The notes under the pieces: model-generated
What the model was told of the DNA's origin: nothing
The model's input: the letters and a program-made list of their open reading frames with translations, nothing else
The model's database searches: none
Origin: Dactylosporangium aurantiacum
GTDB taxonomy: Bacteria; Actinomycetota; Actinomycetes; Mycobacteriales; Micromonosporaceae
Direction of reading: 5' to 3'
Assembly (NCBI RefSeq): GCF_000716715.1
Contig: NZ_JNYJ01000056.1
Coordinates: 1 to 55,308 of the forward strand
Length of the DNA: 55,308 bases
Shown: piece after piece, positions 52,004-55,308 of the stretch
Position numbering within the stretch: position 1 is the first letter of the stretch
Layout: every line of letters begins with the position of its first letter
Translations under genes and position numbers: made by a program

Positions 52004-54946
52004 ATGCGCCTTACCCGAGGCCGACCCTGGTTCGCTGGTGCCGCCGCGCTCGCGCTCGTGAGCACCGCGGTCACCTTCCTCGCCCTGCAGAGCGCCGACG
52101 CCGCCACCCTCGGCTCCGGCAGCTACGCCACCACCCGCCCCGCCGGTCAGGCCCCGCCGGCCGGCTGCGGATCGATCGGCACGAACCCCCGCCAGTGGGT
52201 CACCGCCAACGCCCCCGCCGGCGCGGTGCCCACCAACGACTGGTGGTCCTCGCTGCTGTGGAAGAAGTTCAACTGCGCCTACTCCGAGCCGCTCGTGGCG
52301 CACCCCATGGCCTTCAAGCCGGCGAACGACGGCCTCGGCGTCAGCTACACCACCGAGGCGTCGATCTCCGGCAGCGCGACCGGCGTGGGGGAGTACCACT
52401 TCCCGTACACCACCGAGTTCACCCTGGGCGTGACCGGTCTCAACTCGCCCGACACCAAGGTCGACGGCTGGACCGACTGGACCGTCACCCCGTACTGGTC
52501 CGACGGCGCCCGCACGCTGCGCGCCACGATCGGGCACGGCCTGCCGTTCGTGTACGCCCGCACCAGCGGCGGCAGCGCGCAGCTGACCTTCGGCGGCCCG
52601 CCGACCGTGTGGACCAACAGCGGCGCCCGCATCGGCTTCACCGTCCGCGGCCACGACTACGTCGCCTACGCCCCGACCGGCGCCACCTGGACGGTCAGCG
52701 GCAGCACCATCACCTCGACCCTCGCGGGCAAGGACTACTACTCGGTGGCGCTGTTGCCGACGACCCCGTCCACGCCCGCCGCCGACCGCACCGCGCTGGC
52801 CAACACGTACGGCACCTACGCCCACAACCACGTGACCAACACCAGGGTCAGCTGGGCGTACAACGCCGCGACGAGCAGCGTGAACGCGACCTACGCGTTC
52901 ACCACCACCGCCCGTGAGGGCAGCGGCACCGGCACCGTCGTGTCGCTCTACCCGCACCAGTGGAAGAGCCTCACCGGCGCCACCCCGATCGCGCAGACCT
53001 ACGTCTCGGCGCGCGGCGCGATGAAGAACCTCACCGGCGTGTCGTCGTTCACGACCCGTATGAAGTACCAGGGGGTCCTGCCGGAGATCCCGGCCGTCGC
53101 CGACAGCAGCGGCGCCGACCTCGCCACCCTCGGCGGCTACCTCGATCAGGCCGCGTCCGGTGACCCGCTCGCCGCGTTCGGCGACGACACCTACTGGACC
53201 GGCAAGGGCCTCGGCCGCGCCGCCCGCCTCGCCGAGATCGCCGACCAGCTCGGCCGCACGGCCCAGCGCGACGCGCTGCTCAACGCGATCCGCACCCGGC
53301 TCACCAACTGGCTCACCGCCAGCTCCGGGGAGGCGAACCGGCTGTTCGTGTACGACGCCAACTGGGGCACCCTGATCGGCTACCCCGCCTCGTACGGCTC
53401 GGACAGCGAGCTCAACGACCACCACTTCCACTACGGCTACTTCATCGCCGCCGCCGCGACCCTGGCGAAGTTCGACCCGGCCTGGGCCGCCAGCAACGCC
53501 TACGGCAGCATGGTGAACCTGCTCATCCGCGACGCCAACAACCCCGACCGCAGCGACACGATGTTCCCGTTCCTGCGGGACTTCGACATCTACGCGGGTC
53601 ACGACTGGGCCTCCGGGCACGGGGCGTTCTTCGCCGGCAACAACCAGGAGTCGTCGTCGGAGGGCATGAACTTCGCCAACGCCCTGATCCAGTGGGGTCA
53701 GGCGACCGGCAACACCGCGATCCGCGACGCCGGCCTGTTCATCTACACCACGCAGGCGCAGGCGATCCAGGAGTACTGGTTCGACTCGTCCAACCAGAAC
53801 TTCCCCAGCACGTTCGCGCACAACACCGTCGGCATGGTCTGGGGTGACGGCGGCGCCTACGCCACCTGGTTCTCCGCCGACCCGGAGATGATCCAGGGCA
53901 TCAACATGCTGCCGATCACCGGCGGCTCGCTGTACCTGGGCTACAAGCCGGCCTACAACACCACCAACTGGAACGAGCTGGTCACCAACAACGGCGGTCC
54001 GCCGACCGTCTGGCAGGACGTGCTGTGGTCCTTCCAGGCCCTCGGCGACGGCGACACCGCACTGGCGAACTTCCGGGCCAACTCCGGCTACACCCCGGAG
54101 GAGGGCGAGAGCAAGGCCCACACGTTCCACTGGCTGCGCAACCTCGCCGCGCTCGGCCAGGTCGACACGACGGTCACCGCGAACACGCCGCTGTACGCGG
54201 TGTTCAGCAAGAACGGCGCGAAGACGTACGTGGCGTCGAACCTGACCGGCTCGCCGCTGACCGTCACGTTCTCCGACGGCCGGACGCTGACCGTGCCCGC
54301 CGGCAAGACCGCGACGACCGGCGCCTACACCTGGGTCGGTGGCGGCGGGATCAGCAACCCGCCGACGTCGCAGCCGCCCACGTCGCAGCCGCCGACGTCC
54401 AACCCGCCGTCCTCGCAGCCGCCGTCGTCGCCCCCGCCGTCCAACCCGCCGGTCGGATCGAACCTGTTCTACCTGCGCAGCGGGCCGGCGCTGAGCACGA
54501 CCGCCGGCACCTCGGCGGGCACCCAGACGGTCAGCGCCGCCAACGGCAACTACGACGGCACGCCGCACAACCCGGTCACCTACCGGACCTGCGGCATCAC
54601 CGGCTCGCCGAACGGCGCCGCGACGGCCTTCTCGCTGCACGTCGACGCCGCGAACACGGTCGGGCAGGGCATCCAGGTCCGGGTGTCGTACGACTTCACC
54701 GGCGGCGGCAGCTACGGGCGGGTCGAGACCTACCGGTACTTCGCCACCGACCCGGTCGTGGGCACGGAGCAGTACACGCAGGCGGTCGGCCTCGCCTCGT
54801 CCAGCGGCAGCCTCGCCGCGATGAGCAACGGCTGCGTGCGCGTGGAGGTCTGGAACGCCATCGGCAACGCCGACACCACGGTCCGCATCGACGCCTCCGC
54901 CGCCAACGGCCGGCAGTCGACGCTGACCATCCCCTACACCGTCTGA
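52004..54946 (+). CDS. Secreted GH81 endo-beta-1,3-glucanase
   Basis: A 980-aa exported glycoside hydrolase of family 81 that should cleave beta-1,3-glucans such as laminarin and fungal wall glucan. Signal peptide 1-33 (ending SADA), GH81 region (about 35-780), Pro/Thr/Ser linker (about 781-818, NPPTSQ-type repeats) and a C-terminal ~160-residue domain, possibly carbohydrate-binding. Catalytic-region motifs are DHHFHYGYF (about 471), RDFDIYAGHDWASGHG and NNQESSSEGMNF (about 545), which carry the conserved Asp and Glu. CGGAG precedes ATG 52004. Two upstream palindromes suggest sugar-responsive repression. Confidence 0.95.
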   Translation: MRLTRGRPWFAGAAALALVSTAVTFLALQSADAATLGSGSYATTRPAGQAPPAGCGSIGTNPRQWVTANAPAGAVPTNDWWSSLLWKKFNCAYSEPLVAHPMAFKPANDGLGVSYTTEASISGSATGVGEYHFPYTTEFTLGVTGLNSPDTKVDGWTDWTVTPYWSDGARTLRATIGHGLPFVYARTSGGSAQLTFGGPPTVWTNSGARIGFTVRGHDYVAYAPTGATWTVSGSTITSTLAGKDYYSVALLPTTPSTPAADRTALANTYGTYAHNHVTNTRVSWAYNAATSSVNATYAFTTTAREGSGTGTVVSLYPHQWKSLTGATPIAQTYVSARGAMKNLTGVSSFTTRMKYQGVLPEIPAVADSSGADLATLGGYLDQAASGDPLAAFGDDTYWTGKGLGRAARLAEIADQLGRTAQRDALLNAIRTRLTNWLTASSGEANRLFVYDANWGTLIGYPASYGSDSELNDHHFHYGYFIAAAATLAKFDPAWAASNAYGSMVNLLIRDANNPDRSDTMFPFLRDFDIYAGHDWASGHGAFFAGNNQESSSEGMNFANALIQWGQATGNTAIRDAGLFIYTTQAQAIQEYWFDSSNQNFPSTFAHNTVGMVWGDGGAYATWFSADPEMIQGINMLPITGGSLYLGYKPAYNTTNWNELVTNNGGPPTVWQDVLWSFQALGDGDTALANFRANSGYTPEEGESKAHTFHWLRNLAALGQVDTTVTANTPLYAVFSKNGAKTYVASNLTGSPLTVTFSDGRTLTVPAGKTATTGAYTWVGGGGISNPPTSQPPTSQPPTSNPPSSQPPSSPPPSNPPVGSNLFYLRSGPALSTTAGTSAGTQTVSAANGNYDGTPHNPVTYRTCGITGSPNGAATAFSLHVDAANTVGQGIQVRVSYDFTGGGSYGRVETYRYFATDPVVGTEQYTQAVGLASSSGSLAAMSNGCVRVEVWNAIGNADTTVRIDASAANGRQSTLTIPYTV

Positions 54947-54959
54947 CCGTTCGCACGCG

Positions 54960-54993
54960 ACGGGCGGGTCTCCGATCACGGAGGCCCGCCCGT
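54960..54993 (+). terminator. Glucanase terminator hairpin
   Basis: ACGGGCGGG (54960-54968) pairs with CCCGCCCGT (54985-54993), with CTCCG/CGGAG continuing the stem around ATCA. It begins 13 nt after the glucanase stop and is followed by TCGTCGT. Confidence 0.85.
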
Positions 54994-55000
54994 TCGTCGT

Positions 55001-55020
55001 CCGGCGGGCCGTCCCGCCGG
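55001..55020. terminator. Second hairpin, possibly for the opposing gene
   Basis: CCGGCGGG (55001-55008) pairs perfectly with CCCGCCGG (55013-55020) around a 4-nt loop. It lies in the convergent gap between the glucanase and the partial minus-strand gene and may terminate the latter. Confidence 0.45.
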
Positions 55021-55163
55021 CTCGTCATGACCGGTCGAGGGCTGCGCTGCCTGGCGGTTACGGTCTCAGGCCGCCGGGCGTCCCGCCACCCCGCCGTGAG
55101 TCAGTGCCGGCCTGCCATCTCTCAGGCCGACCGGCACCGCTGCTGGGTGGAGCTGTGCGGTTG

Positions 55164-55308
55164 TCAGTTCGCGGTGAGCTGGGTGGCGGAGGCGAAGGCG
55201 GTGTCGAGTTGGGCGCGCAGGGCGTCGATCTGGCTGAACTCGGTGGCGCTGTAGGACTCCTGGCCTTCGGCGGCGAAGACGTGGTCGGTCTCGGCGGCGG
55301 AGTGGTCG
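55164..55308 (-). CDS. 3' end of an unknown gene (truncated by window)
   Basis: An open minus-strand frame enters from beyond 55308 and stops at 55164, giving the last 48 residues of a protein. Codon third positions are strongly G/C, supporting coding. The fragment is hydrophilic and helical-looking (YSATEFSQIDALRAQLDTAF, ending QLTAN). Too little is present to name a family. Confidence 0.65.
   Translation of the reverse strand, partial: DHSAAETDHVFAAEGQESYSATEFSQIDALRAQLDTAFASATQLTAN

Noticed and set aside
51938..54979. 1013-codon minus-strand frame opposite the glucanase
   Set aside because: Antisense shadow. The plus strand encodes a signal peptide and GH81 motifs and has a terminator at its end.

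Overview
This window is very GC-rich with strong G/C third-position bias, GTG and TTG starts, and what look like many leaderless promoters. Its gene families (SARP/BTAD regulator, FBP-domain protein, LytR-CpsA-Psr protein, GH81 glucanase, Acg-like nitroreductase, STAS proteins) point to a filamentous actinomycete. Micromonosporaceae (Actinoplanes-like) is my inference; no rRNA or marker gene is present to confirm it. I see no rRNA, tRNA, CRISPR, integrase or transposase.

Layout. 0-7.4 kb: two cyclic-di-GMP enzymes (PAS-GGDEF and membrane GGDEF-EAL) flank a divergent HxlR regulator/quinone oxidoreductase pair, then a MerR-thioredoxin operon and a polytopic membrane protein. 7.4-13.3 kb: a 1052-aa SARP/AfsR-like regulator, an FAD monooxygenase preceded by a 22-bp-spaced direct repeat, an SDR and a hotdog-type protein. 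13.3-15.7 kb: a DoxX-like membrane protein and an Acg-family nitroreductase, each preceded by a close match to the DosR/DevR dormancy box. 15.9-22 kb: LCP ligase, Na+/H+ antiporter, acylphosphatase, PucR regulator and FAD dehydrogenase. 22-30.4 kb: DinB-like protein, a LigD-like phosphoesterase/degenerate polymerase, a BtrH-like protein, a PadR-membrane protein operon with expanded repeats, a secreted protein and a sugar-phosphate-isomerase-like protein. 30.4-36.9 kb: two STAS proteins, an OmpR-type two-component system with a GerMN lipoprotein (MtrAB-LpqB-like layout), an Rcp1-like response regulator, MarR, GNAT and an APH kinase with a pentapeptide-repeat tail. 36.9-39.2 kb: a P-loop ATPase remnant, a secreted M15 peptidase, a CBS-pair protein and small proteins. 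39.2-40.6 kb: gene-free, built of nested tandem repeats, including a perfectly phased 17 x 16-bp array. 40.6-50.7 kb: a second DnaN-type sliding clamp divergent from a seven-gene chemosensory operon. 50.7-55.3 kb: FBP-domain protein, TetR, a GH81 endo-beta-1,3-glucanase with strong operators, and the 3' end of an unknown gene.

The most interesting system is the chemosensory operon (41782-50723): CheW, CheR-TPR, CheW, chemoreceptor, CheA-REC, CheB and a triple-receiver histidine kinase, with every junction overlapping. Its parts match the Wsp pathway of Pseudomonas (WspB, C, D, A, E, F). The WspR position, normally a REC-GGDEF diguanylate cyclase, is instead held by a REC-REC-REC-histidine kinase whose third receiver has lost its phospho-accepting Asp. 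No flagellar genes are present, so I infer a non-motility output. A second theme is in-frame tandem-repeat growth in several genes (APH kinase, PadR, membrane protein, BtrH-like protein, small DETT protein), beside the large non-coding array.
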